A DNA stretch of 64,000 nt from Paragonimus skrjabini miyazakii (Eukaryota; Platyhelminthes; Trematoda; Plagiorchiida; Troglotrematidae), in the NCBI GenBank assembly GCA_014338405.1, contig JTDE01000217.1:9172-73171 (forward strand), in the 5' to 3' direction. Shown piece by piece: positions 26,690 to 38,215 of the stretch. A model generated the notes under the pieces. The model ran no database searches, was not told the DNA's origin, and saw nothing but the letters and a program-made list of their open reading frames with translations. How positions within the stretch are numbered: position 1 is the stretch's first letter; each line of letters starts with the position of its first letter. Both the position numbers and the translations under genes were made by a program.

Positions 26690-28090
26690 CTTCAAATCGC
26701 CACCGCCATCATCATTCTCGAAGACAACAATACATCACAGTTGTTCGCGCTGATGTCTAACTATCATACAGTCATGAAGAACGAGCAAATATTAACCGAG
26801 GAGGAAAGAAAGAAAAGGGAGAAGACCTTACTGTCAAAAACAATTATGTCTGTACTCACACATTCAACATCATACATTACACACTGTAAACAAACAACTG
26901 GGCTGTAAGTGAGGGTATAGTATCACCAAGACGGCTTTCGTGTGGCCTTCATTGTTCCCGATCATTAGTTGCATTTATTTCACGAACAAATAGACCAAGA
27001 TTACTCCATTTAGCTTGACTAACCGCCTTCTCCTGTGAAGTCTCCGGTTACCGACTCTACGAGTCACAAGGACCTCAGACTGGGAGACGAACACGATCCA
27101 AAGTTGATAAACGATTTCATTTCTGTACACCATTTACTTACCTCGTGCTTTAAGTCAGTCAACCGCACCATCGGCAAAGTGCTCGATGTGGCAGACGACT
27201 GGCTGGCATCCTTAGTACATGTCCCAACCAAATAAGTATGTACAAACTTAGAGATTGAATAAAGGGAATCGTTTGGTAATCGATACCAAATAATCGGTCC
27301 TTATCTACTTTGTTGCCTATCTGTTGGTGCTACACGATGCGAACGATCGAACCCAGACATTGATGATGAGCTGCTTGAGGAAGGTTCACGTCTTCTGCTC
27401 TGGGTGAACAAATATGGTGGCTATACAGTAACAGCCGTCTTGTAAGTACGACCTTCAAGCTTTAGTGTGATGTCTCTGTGTTGCCAGAGATGTTCTAGAG
27501 TAGCGTATCCCATTCTACTCTTGGGGATACGGGTTTCTATATCATTCCCTATAACTTCCTAGATACATAAACCGGTCAACGATTTCCATTGCTTCATTTT
27601 CCAGCATTAAGTCTACGTAATCACAGAAGTCTTGCACAATCAATTCGCACTTTGAAGATGCATGGTGCTTTCCGAATTATTTGACAAAACACAAAGTGGC
27701 TCCCAACCTTGTTTCGAAAATCGACAAGCGGTAATACGTTCTCGCCGTAGTCAAGGTTAGCCAGTCTTTCACAAGGTAGGGGCCCGCACCAACATTTTAT
27801 TGCACATTCTCCACTGAATTCTGATCGGACCTAACTTAATTAAAAAATGCCCATGCAATAGGTCCATCTGACTCGTCGGCAGCGTGACTCGGAAATATCG
27901 CACACGCACATGCAAACTCAACTGCCCTTTCATCACTTCCCCTTGGTCGTCTCTATTATGCCTGTCTCACAGCCCTCCTGCTGTTCTGAAAGCTCTACGC
28001 CATTCACCTATGTTCGTGGACTACGTCGATGGTTCTGTTTGCTTGGAGTCAGTAGCATGCATCAATGCATCATCGATAAAGTAGCCATCT
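26690..28090 (-). mobile_element. Degenerate RTE retrotransposon, 3' half
   Basis: Forward-strand sequence at 27240-27800 parallels 11540-12030 base for base with many substitutions, for example the segment around AAACCGGTCAACGATTTCC at 27570, matching AAACCGGTCAACAACTTCC at 11927. The 3' UTR section and a decayed ATC-type tail with GAAGACAACAATACATCAC mark its end near 26710. No open frame survives. Confidence 0.7.
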
Positions 28091-28394
28091 CCGTTAACTA
28101 ATCGCTTTACAGCAGAAGTGAGGAGTTAGTGTTTGTAATGTTGGGCAACTCACGCTTTTCGTCACATGAGTCATCTGTCACTTGATATTGCGTGATTAGA
28201 CTGGGATCAGAATTGTCATTTTATATCCGTGTATTCTATGTCCAACAGAATAAAACCGGATCGCTCATTTTTGTCACAAACAGCTCAAGAGAGCAGCTGT
28301 TCGCTCATCTATGTATATGAATTATTGCGGAAGGGAATAGCTCATCATTGCTTAAGTTTTCACTCTAGCAAATGCATTCTACTTTGCGATTTCA

Positions 28395-28411
28395 TTCCTA
28401 TTCTAGCCATC
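28395..28411 (+). promoter_or_regulatory. Splice acceptor just before the ZNRD2 start codon
   Basis: TTCCTATTCTAG ends at 28406 and the ATG follows five bases later at 28412. It is either a 5'-UTR intron end or a spliced-leader acceptor. Confidence 0.5.
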
Positions 28412-28573
28412 ATGCCTTCGATATACAATCACGAGATGTTGCCAGAATTGACTGAGGAAGAGAAGCAGCATGCAGCAAAACAACGTCTACGGTCCGATAA
28501 AATCTCCAGTCTGATGGGTCGATGCTTGCTGAAAGGTTGGCGCATGTTAGATGAATCGTGTCCAATCTGTGGC
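28412..28573 (+). CDS. ZNRD2: ZNRD2 exon 1
   Basis: Fifty-four codons, from the ATG to CPICG, the first zinc knuckle. The donor is GTAAGT at 28574, in phase 0. Confidence 0.93.
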
Positions 28574-31083
28574 GTAAGTTGTGACCTGCGTTTGTTTTAA
28601 TTTTGTTCTGTGCATCAGACTATCCTGTTCAAACCACAAGACGGTGATCGATATTGTGTAGCATGTTCAGAGGTAGACGTGGATGACAACTCGAAGCCTC
28701 CTCAAGGCGACTCATCTAATAATAGTGTGCGGTCGACCAAGACAACCGAGGAATGTATACCGACTTCCCACAACATTAGCTCTTCTGCGAACGAGTGAGT
28801 ATTTTGTGCTTCTACGTGGCGGTTTTTTTCTTCTCTCTCTCTCTCTGCCTGTTGCTTAGTTACCTCAATGCTATACCTATCACATCTTGTATCTTACACT
28901 CATCTCTACGTGTTTTTGCTGTCAGGTTTCTCTGTTTAATTATACTCATAATCGTTTTCATTCACAGCAGCAAAACCCACCAGTGTTGTTGCTGATACAT
29001 ACGTAGCTGCCAAACATTTATAAGAAGGAAGAATAAAAGTTGATTGAGAAATTGGACGTAATTCACAGAACTCTTATGTGCACACTCAGTCTTTCAGCAT
29101 CATGATGTCTACATTTTGCGTATAAACAAACAACTTGCAAGTGAGGGTATACTGATATCTGCAGGACCACATTCAGTTGTTCGTCTCGTTAATGATCCTT
29201 CTTTCATGGGTACTCTGAACACTGAACGATAGCACTCATACCGTTGAACCGGTTCGATTATCCTCTTCCCCAAACACTTTCAGCCATATATTTTTTTGAT
29301 TACGAGGACACCAACGCGAGAAACAAACGCAACCCACGTTCGCCAACCTACTAGCAATCGTTTTCATTTCTCTATACTCGGTCACCTTCGCGCTCTCTTT
29401 GCACCTCTCACTAACCGGCTGAAGCGTGAGTGCACTTAATGACGCGGGGCAGTAAAAGCCATAATGAAGCTTTCTTGCTGATGACGCCTTACTTTTACTT
29501 ACAGCTCGGTTGTTTGTTTGCAAGGTGGAGGCGCCTTGATGTTGTATGTTTGAATATAGACGTAGTTATTTTTAGTAGTCAGGTCCATTCCCCCTCCCAT
29601 TCTTTTTTCTTCTCTCTTCCTTTATAGGTTTCCCCCCCTGATGTATTGTTGTCTGTGATGACAATGATCATGAACAGACGATTGGCCAGCATCCTTAGCG
29701 AATGACCTAATCATCATTACTGATGATTAGTGGGAAATTTGGTTAATTTTAGGTTGATCATCACTCACATCTGATCGCAGCCTTCGCGTTTAGATAAACT
29801 CTCCAGCCGGCCTGTTTCGAAAAGAAGCACTAGACTCGAGTTTCGCTCTTACTAGAGCTCGTAGGTAGTGCATATCCTTGCCGCGACCGAGCTTTGCACT
29901 CCGGCCACGCTTTCATGAGGCAACCCTGTTGACCACTGCCTCATTGATCTGAGTTCAAATCCCGGTCCTGGCCAGGATATGTACTACTGATGAGCTCCAA
30001 CAAGAGCGAAGCTTGAGTCTTGTGCTTCCTTTCGAAAGAGGCCGGCTGGAAAGTCTGTCTGAATGTGAAGGCTACGATCAGATGTGAGTGATGTTCAACT
30101 TAAAACTAACCATCATTGCCCATTGTATGAATGAGATAGCTGAACGCTTACCACCTTTCAACATCATCGTTGTGCACCCGTTGATGTCACTTGATATGTG
30201 CTATTGAGTGCATGCATCAATGAAAAACATGTTAACACGGCTTACGTCCTTTACTGTAATCGACCATGTTTCGCGATCACATTGTAGCGTTGCTGTTATA
30301 ACCGTCATATGTTTGTACTCTTTAAACATCAAGGAGTTCTGACCTCGATTGACGAACGCCATCCCATTCCTGAATACTTTGACCTCCATTTAACTTCATG
30401 TACTCATGCCACCACAAAAGCATCATCTTGAGTACACAAATTGGTCCACGGCCATCATGGAGTTGTTACTTTTTGTGTTTGATTCCTGTAACCATTGCAG
30501 TCTTGCAAACGCATTCTGCACGATCGATTGCCTATGAACGCTAATTTGGAAACTCATGTTTTCCCACATCACATGCAGCACTGTTAGGTTGGCCGCATTA
30601 AGTAGTAGAGTCAATCAACTCGGGATAGATGAGTTGGTGATCTTATCCACTTGGCTCCTCTCGTGTTTGTTCATGCAGCCAGTAGCTGTCAGCTGTAATG
30701 CTAATGTTGCTGCATCTATTGAATGAGGTCTGGGGTTGAATACCATCAATGATAATATGTGTATGTATTTTATACTGGGTAGATTCATTTCCTGATCAAG
30801 TATCTAGTGACCCTGGTTTTACACATTCTTTTGTTCTAGCCGAAACAACCTGCCACATCCATGTAGTGACCTTGTCTGCAAAGATCCAATCAAGACTACA
30901 GTCATTCCGAATAGTTCACGCATAGTGAACACACTGTACACCAAGATCGAATGGTGTGTTGATCGATTGTCACAAGCAGATACTCCCGATGGAATTCAAC
31001 AATGGGCTCGTGCGGTCCAGACCCTGGTGGATGTAACCGAAAGCATTTGCAAGTCTGTCGCCGTGCGCAATGTACCAAACTGA
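28412..31083 (+). CDS. ZNRD2: ZNRD2 (SSSCA1/p27-like) zinc-ribbon protein (gene span)
   Basis: Three exons, 28412-28573, 28619-28794 and 30840-31083, join in phases 0 and 2 to give 193 residues, close to human ZNRD2 at 199. The N-terminal block (RSDKISSLMGRCLLKGWRML, residues 27-46) matches human RQDRISRLMGDYLLRGYRML. The zinc ribbon has C50-x2-C53 (CPICG) and C67-x2-C70 (YCVAC). A polar linker with Ser and Pro follows. The C-terminal helical block (VNTLYTKIEWCVDRL to VDVTESICKSV) matches the human segment starting LLQKLTWASAEL. The human protein is an autoantigen of unsettled function, linked to mitosis and nuclear proteins; I infer no more than that. Intron 1 is only 45 bases, intron 2 is 2,045 bases and full of inverted repeats. 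Confidence 0.93.
28619..28794 (+). CDS. ZNRD2: ZNRD2 exon 2
   Basis: Begins TILFKPQDGDRYCVACSE after a GCATCAG acceptor, completing the zinc ribbon, and continues as a Ser/Thr/Asn-rich linker. The donor is GTGAGT at 28795, leaving phase 2. Confidence 0.93.
28831..28846 (+). repeat. (CT)n microsatellite in ZNRD2 intron 2
   Basis: A short uninterrupted CT run shortly after the exon 2 donor. Confidence 0.6.
29100..29425 (-). mobile_element. RTE 3'-end fragment, left member of an inverted pair
   Basis: Aligns by eye with the forward-strand sequence of the RTE at about 11180-11460 (AAACAAACAACTTGCAAGTG here, AAACAAACAACCGAGCTGTA there), covering C-terminal ORF and 3' UTR. It abuts the opposite-strand fragment at 29426. 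Confidence 0.6.
29426..29670 (+). mobile_element. RTE 3' UTR and tail, right member of an inverted pair
   Basis: Forward orientation: GCTGATGACGCCTTACTTTT and AGCTCGGTTGTTTGTTTGCA are reverse complements of the RTE 3' UTR at 11160-11240. It ends CTGATGTATTGTTGTCTGTG followed by a decayed ATGATG-type tail. Confidence 0.7.
29740..30112. repeat. Inverted SINE pair (palindrome) in ZNRD2 intron 2
   Basis: The left arm (29740-29880) is the reverse complement of the right arm (29972-30112), with roughly 80 per cent identity by eye. Each arm is the 3' body of a tRNA-derived SINE, with its tail at the outer end. The 91-base spacer holds the head of the right copy, including a pol III B-box-like GAGTTCAAATCCC near 29950. 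The outer ends read TGGTTAATTTTAGGTTGATC and its mirror near 30112. Confidence 0.8.
30190..30400 (-). mobile_element. Short RTE C-terminal fragment
   Basis: Reverse-strand translation gives ETWSITVKDVSRVNMFFIDA, clearly the RTE word SETWPIRVEDVNRLQVFHHR seen in the element at 11551-12372. It is degenerate and isolated. Confidence 0.6.
30840..31083 (+). CDS. ZNRD2: ZNRD2 exon 3 (terminal)
   Basis: Follows a TTTTGTTCTAG acceptor; its first base completes a split GAC codon. It encodes the linker and the C-terminal helix block ending AVRNVPN and TGA. Confidence 0.92.
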
Positions 31084-31175
31084 GCTGCGCCATCGCCATG
31101 TGCCTCTTTTTCTGCCTTCTCTACCCGGTGTGGCAACCTTGTGTGACGCGTGGGGCGTCGTGTAATTCGCTTTTG

Positions 31176-31181
31176 AATAAA
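31176..31181 (+). promoter_or_regulatory. Polyadenylation signal of ZNRD2
   Basis: A perfect AATAAA lies 93 bases after the ZNRD2 stop, followed by T/GT-rich sequence. Confidence 0.7.
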
Positions 31182-32129
31182 AGATTTATTTCGTTTGTTG
31201 TGAACATATTCCGTTTTTGCTTTCGTTGAATCTGTTTTGTGTTTGGTGAACATGAATTGATACAGTTTAAATAGTCAGGTCATCACGTTCATTAGAACCA
31301 CATTGGTTGCGTTTATCAAGTAGTGTTAGCTTGTCGTTTACCGAATTCTTGGACGATTGCAATGCCACCTACCAAACCCAGGGTCGGGAGTTTTGAGCCG
31401 TTTTTGTCCAGATGCAAGCCAATTGACCTTAATGACTCTCTCGAGTGATGCGAAACGTTTTACGGCGACAAATACCAACTTATTTTACAAGCTTGACTGT
31501 TCAAAAACATACTGATACTATCCAGTCTTCATAATATTTCAAATTGTGAACATCATTTACTGATTGATAATATATCTAAAGACAAGAGTAAAAACACAAC
31601 GGATTTCGCTGCATCTCATCAGTTTCATGTTGCAGTGTTAGCGTTTTTTAACAACAGTCAGCTGATCATTGTTTTCAGTTATTTTGATTTGTACACTTGG
31701 CTGTTGATTGCTGTCATGTAACTCTGTGACCTACCTATTAGCGTCGTATTATTGAGACTCCCAGATTAAAACCGCGTTCAGGGCAACCCGGATCCAAAAA
31801 CTGAGGCTGCATCCTTTGAAGACTGCGGCTTCTTAGTTTGATGTGGTGCCTGAATTCAATTTTCGCTTGCTACTCTCCGTCGTCCCAGACGGATGCTGTA
31901 GCGGGTATTTCTCATTCTTAACATAGTCTGGCACAACTTAATGAGGTTCATGGTACATGTGATTGCTACCATCAGTAATACGATATTCGGTACGAGCTCA
32001 GTTGCCATAATCTCCTCTGTCTAAGTCTGGGCTGCGTGACACTGGCCAGCCCATATTTATCTTTGTATGTACATATGTAAAATGGTCTTATTTTTTTTAC
32101 ATAAATGATTTCACTTGTATTGTTTGGTC
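31182..32129. other. Intergenic, ZNRD2 to PPWD1, left part
   Basis: No gene recognised. The short frames present have no family resemblance. Confidence 0.4.
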
Positions 32130-32600
32130 TCCTGTCAAAGACATGCAGACCGTGCAGAACAAAGTGAATAATCACGTTGGTCTGCACGGAATGGACGTCG
32201 CACTTTCAAAGTGCTCAGTATGTTTTAGAACTGGGACATCTGCACTTTCACCTCCTGTATTGCAAGCAGTCTTCTTGAGACACATCGACCGTTCCACATA
32301 CTAGGGTAGTGCCATTTGTCAGATTGAAAATTGTTAATGAGATATCAACGATACCAGAAAAAATACGTATTATTCTTGCAGACGTCGAGTTTTCATTGAA
32401 ATGGAGCGTCAATAATGTCAGCTTGCAATGTATTTTGATCTTCGGTCAGGAAACACGGCCTATTCCTGACGCAGGTATTAACAGACTTGCGGTGCTTGAC
32501 CGTCGTTATCGTTGCTAATTTGTTCATATCGAACAGGATGATCACATGAGCAACGCGGTAGCTTGCTAGAGCTTATTTTAGGACGCTGGGTATAGGTGAT
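32130..32600 (+). mobile_element. Decayed RTE RT fragment
   Basis: Translation across frames gives KDMQTVQNKVNNHVGLHGMD near 32140, parallel to VDMQTILNNVSDRAGLYEMR in the copy at 5745-5805, and a later RINRLAVLDRRYRC-like segment near 32480. It belongs to the same subfamily and orientation as the 4030-6710 element. Confidence 0.65.
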
Positions 32601-33125
32601 CTGTTAGTCATCTTATCACGGTACACTTTCTTCAACGATAATGTCACGACTGAAGCGGTACTGCATATTGATATCATGGAGTTTGTGGTCGTGAACTTAC
32701 ATTCGGTAACCAAGCCACTTTCTCTTGACCTTGTGATCATGAAGTGTGCTGTGCATTTTTCCGTTACGAGTTACTGTTCAACTACATAGTTTAGTATAAT
32801 CGGACACGTTAGTGTAAGTCTGTTGGATACTTTGGTAAGATATCGGTTCGTGGATTACTTTGCAACTATCTCTTAGGACCTTAACAAACTCGTTTCAACG
32901 TTTAAGGATCGATAAGTGCATTCGAATGGGAAGAGCCAATCCCAAATTAAATTACCACCATAGCATGTCAGTGCTCACTGTGGAGCTTATGTTGTTGCAT
33001 TTTGAATCGATTAGTGTTTCTTTGCAAACTAATTTCACCAGACTTCCTGAGCATGTGAATCGAACGACTGTCATTTTCTTTTCCGTTGAAGCCGCCACCA
33101 ACTTGTTGCCTGTTGTAATCGTGTC
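32601..33125. other. Intergenic, no feature seen
   Basis: I see no coding or repeat signal here. Confidence 0.35.
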
Positions 33126-33510
33126 ACCATCATCATCATAGACAGCAATACATCAGCGATTCACAGTGTTGCTTAACTGTCACACAACCATGACGAAGGA
33201 AAAAACCAAACCCTGTATGGGAAGAGTGGAGGAAAAAAGAAGGGGAAGGGAACTACTAAAAAAATAGCTACCTCTTTGTTCAAACATTCAACGTCAAGGT
33301 GCCTACACCTTGCAAATAAACGACCAAGATGTAGGTGAAAGTAAGGCGTCGTCAGCAAGACAGCTTTCTTGTGGCTTCCACTATCCCTCACTCACTTCAC
33401 CGATAATTCGGTCAAACAACAACAACATTCTCGCCACTGATCTCAGTTAGCCGCCATCTCACCTAACGTATCCGGCTACCGACTCTGTTAGTCATGAGGG
33501 CCCCAGCCTG
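33126..33510 (-). mobile_element. RTE 3' tail copy upstream of PPWD1
   Basis: Begins with ATCATCATCATAGACAGCAA, the reverse complement of the RTE 3' terminus, and continues through the 3' UTR into the C-terminal coding end near 33500, parallel to 11005-11390. It is heavily 5'-truncated. It lies about 120 bases before the PPWD1 start. Confidence 0.8.
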
Positions 33511-33611
33511 ACCAGTTGTTCATCATTCTCCCGTTGTTTTTTTGGTTCTCTTTCCGCGTTGTTTCTGGACTTCATGCAGAGAGTTGTCTTCTCTTCAGCC
33601 CTCATTTACTG

Positions 33612-33632
33612 ACTTGCCATCACTTTTAGGTC
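33612..33632 (+). promoter_or_regulatory. Splice acceptor just before the PPWD1 start codon
   Basis: CATCACTTTTAG ends at 33629 and the ATG follows three bases later at 33633. It is a candidate trans-splice acceptor or 5'-UTR intron end. Confidence 0.5.
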
Positions 33633-33813
33633 ATGTCTGAGGCGGAGGATGTAGTCGGACCACTGCCATCTGAGTTGATATCACCAGATACTTCCGCGGA
33701 TTTATCCAGAGAGGATACAGTTGGTCCGTTGCCTAGCGAAATGTTGTCCGGAGAGGACGATGAGACGGGCACGAACCTTGCCCTTTCCTCGCCCCCCAAA
33801 AAGAGGAAAAAAA
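33633..33813 (+). CDS. PPWD1: PPWD1 exon 1
   Basis: Encodes the acidic N-terminus with VGPLPSE at residues 8-14 and again at 30-36, ending PPKKRKK. The donor is GTCAGT at 33814, in phase 1. The human protein has one WVGPLP at the corresponding place. Confidence 0.85.
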
Positions 33814-36800
33814 GTCAGTCGAAAGTGAATTATCTCTCACATTTTCACATGGAATCTGTCAAACTAATATAATCATCCTATTGCTTTTGAACCTGGGCTG
33901 GCTTTTGCATTCTGTGTACCATCGATTTGTTAAAACGCTGCCTTATTGGGCTAGGCACATTTGCCCACCCGAAGTTCTGCATGAAGACCTAGAACCTATG
34001 AAAAAAGCACTACGGGAGAATGGTTACCCATTGAATTTTATTGAATGCCATAACGAAAGACTTTTTCCATTATTGGGTGCAACAATTATATCGAAAAACA
34101 CTTGTTTATCAAACTGTCATATGGAGGTAAGATGCTCTTTAAACACACCTACCAGAAATAGAAACTGAACGCGGCAATCGAACGTATTACGCTGCCTCCT
34201 TGTGATTAGCAGTCATCACAAAATCAATACCTCTGCCTCTCACAAAGATGGTTAAACCAAATCTGGACATTTTATCAGTTCAAATGTAGCTGCAGTGCCC
34301 GCTACGTAGGAAAAACTGAAAGGAACTTAAACATTCGAATGGCATCTAAGCACATTCCTAAATGACTAGTTGAACAAATGTTCCGACAGCGTATGAAAAC
34401 TTTTGCCTGTATCATCTATCGCTCGTCATCTAATCGAAAGCAGGTATACCATAGATTCATCTAACTGCTTCATAATTCTATTATGTAATCAAAGTTCACG
34501 GCTATTGAAGGTGATCGGAGCTCTGTTAATCACGCATCTGAAACCGAGCTTATGTATTCAAAAGCCACCCATTGTAGCATTGAAGCGGCCTTGGTTTTGA
34601 TTGATTTTGATCACATAAGTTGGCACTTTGATTCTGTTCGCTGTTCTGACTCAGTACGATTCATTCAGTTCATCGTACATTATAGATTGCACGTTTGTGG
34701 CTGATGAGAGTACAAGAAATAATATCATCCCACAGTTTTCGCCTTCTGATTTGTGTTTCCAAATAGGAAGTGTATGTGTTTCATCATGAGAAGACCAGTG
34801 CCATCTGTATTGGACCACCCTGTAAACTAGACTCTGGCTGTTATGGTTTTGTTAAACGTTTATCAACAGTTGACCGGTTTGCGTGGGAAGTTACCTTTAT
34901 GATGCAAGTCCTGCTATTGACACCAACACGTATGGTCGATAGTGTAATCCAGTGTTTCTAAAGGTTAGAATTGTCAGTTTCCGGCGGTTTGACTCAATTT
35001 GAAAACTATAAATACCATAAATTAAATGTCACTTATTGTTGATGGTAACTTTCACTTTTAAGGGAACTTGTTCGATGATTTACTTCAAGTTTCATCCTCG
35101 CTAATACTAGCCGAGATACGTATTCACTTGTTGGGGCTAGGTGTACCTGCTCCCCCCTAACTCGTGTAATTGCTACGTGAATATGTCACTTGCACACTAT
35201 GACCGATCGACTGGTTCACTCCATTTGAACATTGAATCGCTATTGTTTTTTTGCGCGGCTCTTGGAACATGGCTCTTTTATCTACCCTCTTCCGTTTTAG
35301 TTCTGAAGAATGAAAACATTTATTTGCACAACATTCCCACAGCCCAGTATTATGAAGTGAGCTATATGCATCGAAATGCAATAACTCATGTGGCTTTTTC
35401 GAAGTAAGCCTCTTCTTTGGCGTCTGTTCTCTTTGTCTAACTACATTTAGTTGATGGTTGATAGTTTTGTATCTTCAATCTTGTTAGAAAATCTTCATGT
35501 ATTTCTGCCTTAGTGCAACCGTACTATACTGTTCACTCGTGCTAGTTCTTTGAATAGGTTTCCTGGTTTGGACGTATGAATTTGATGGGCATCCGAATTT
35601 TGAGATGCATGTATACGTACTGTCGGTACTGCGTAAAATGAGCAAAACGAACGACTTTGAATTAAATAAGCTTTGTTCGTGATTTATTGGCCCGTGTCGC
35701 TTATCCTATATTCTTTTGTTAATTTGTTATGAGGTTTCCTCTTTGAATGTTCGTTGTCTTTTGATCTCTTCGCTACGTTCACACATGAAGATTTTGTCAG
35801 GACAGTTGATATCGTCTGCTTGCTTATCTGACCAATCATCATGTAGACCCGTTTAAACTGTATTGGCGTAATTCTGTATGCCTGGATTCACAAGTTGTCA
35901 TAACAAACGAAGTTCCGTCTAAGTGTTTGCATTCGAAGCGTATAATCGATGCTCTTGGATACTGTTCACACCCAACTACACCGAATGGTTCACGCGGTCC
36001 ATAGAACGCTGTGAACAGAGTTTTTCCTAAAGGCGATGGCACTGAATTGTCAAACGCGTGCACTGGTTTACCTTTTAATTCCGGAGGATGTGATCGTTGT
36101 TTACTGATTCAGACTTAAGCTCGCTTGCCTTACTTCTCTTTTTCAGCCTCTTCTTTTGAAGTTTGTACTTACCACTGATTTTACAATGTATAGATTACGG
36201 TTAGACGATTGTATTGCATTGGTTTGGGGAATGGTCAACACAGTTGGGTTTCGAACAAGAGACAGTACAAAAATGTGTGAGATAACAACTTCGATTATTA
36301 GAAACAAAGATGATTACGACAAATTAAAATGTCTCTCTTTTGTGCGATGTGGAAAAACTGACGAGAGTAGACGCTAATCCATTAGAAATGCAGATAAAAG
36401 AGATCTTCGTTTTGTTGGGCCTATCCTAATGTCTGTAGTAAACACGCGCATTCGATCACATATTGTACACTAGATAATCATACAAACAAATGTGCTCCGT
36501 TTTTGAACGGGTTTCCTCTGATAAGCAGATATCAGTTGCACTGGTTCTAGGTTTAACATTTTTTTCTAGCTGTTTCCTCTAGCTGTTGTCACGTGTGCTG
36601 ATTTTATGCTTACTTATTACTAACTAGCTCTTTTATACGCAAAAAGTTTAGTTTCGGGGTAGCGGGTTAGTTGTCGATGACCGTTTGTCTGAATGTTCAT
36701 CTTTCTCACACAAATCTCATTTCTGTCGCGTGCATTGCCTACCACACTACTTGAATTGTTTTGTGTAATCCAGCGTTGTTTTTTGGCCATGATTGGGTGA

Positions 36801-38168
36801 CAGTTTGTTGTAATCAAGTTATGCGAGTTGTATAACAGCTTTTCTATCGAGCGGCAATGTTAGATCCCAGTTGAAAATCTTCTCCTCGGTCTTCATTCAG
36901 CTACATTTCGCTATGATTATATTAATCTATGAGCAAGACGTCATTAACTCTGTAGTGTTTACTTCTAAGTGCTGGTTCGTCCTTTGGCCACCACCGAAGT
37001 GATTCTCACGGTGTGCAGTACATAGCTTGCAGTAATAGCAGCACAAATGTTAGCATTAATTGTTACGTTTCTCAATATCTTCTGGAAAGATGATAGTGTG
37101 TAGTTGCTGCTTCTGCAAGCCTGTATTACTGAGGAGTTACTAGCGTTGTTCTTCCAGTTAGTCAACTATCGTAAGTTTCTAAATGATTTGATCTTTACAC
37201 ACACAATAAACTCATGTGTTAGTTTTCAGTTCGATCTCGCTGCCTTTCCACATTGGCTACAACAACTGTTGGCTCATGGTCATATCTGGTGGCAAGTAAT
37301 TATCCTAACTTTGCCTCATAAGCAAGTAGATGAAAGTGTTGTCATCTTGCGCCTGCCCAAGTGTGTATAGCATCCATGTTGGTCGCTTGAACTTGGTGTC
37401 CGTTTTCTTTATTTGAAGGTTGTGTCATACGCTTCTCTTAGGCGGATATAATCAACTTCGGTTTTGTGTTCCTCTTCTGAAATTCACAGGACACATTACT
37501 TGTTAACATGTAGCAACGATGGTCATCTCAAGTTTTGGCGCAAGGCCGATGGTTTGGGACTGGAATTTGTCAAACATTATCGGGCACACTTGAGTAAGTC
37601 AATTACACCTCGTATCGTTCCATGTGGATTGAATTAAGTTTACGACCGTTAACTTACAATACATTCGTTGTTGTATGACTTTCTGTGTTGAAATGGGCGG
37701 CCTGACACTATCAGGCAGTTCAGACGTAGAGTGCAAGAACAGTTGGTGTAGCATCCGAGGCTCGAACTATTAACCGTGTGATTTATAGTCGGTGTCGCTG
37801 CCGCTGAGCTATATCGACTCTGCTATCCAAATGATTATATCTGATCTATTGAGGTAGTATAGTACTCTGGCTTACTCTGCTTAACTTTTCTCGTTCATCG
37901 ACCGTTAATTTCAGGAAGGATGTTCTCATATGGCTATTTTTATTGCACGAATTATTTGCTTCTCAGAACTTCTATTGACAATAACCATCATAGTGATGTA
38001 TGTAGCTGGAACCAACAGTATAACTGGTTTGTTTACATCGTGTTCTTTTTGGCTCAACAATTTGAGCACCCAGTTTGGAACTGCCTTTGAACGTTAATGT
38101 ACATTTTGCTATTGATATGGCCTGTCGGTTTTCACATTTGGAGTTTTTTACTATCGGCACGTTTGCCA

Positions 38169-38215
<47 letters not shown>

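Noticed and set aside
37747..37821. Functional tRNA gene
   Set aside because: A and B boxes are present but the ends do not pair into an acceptor stem.
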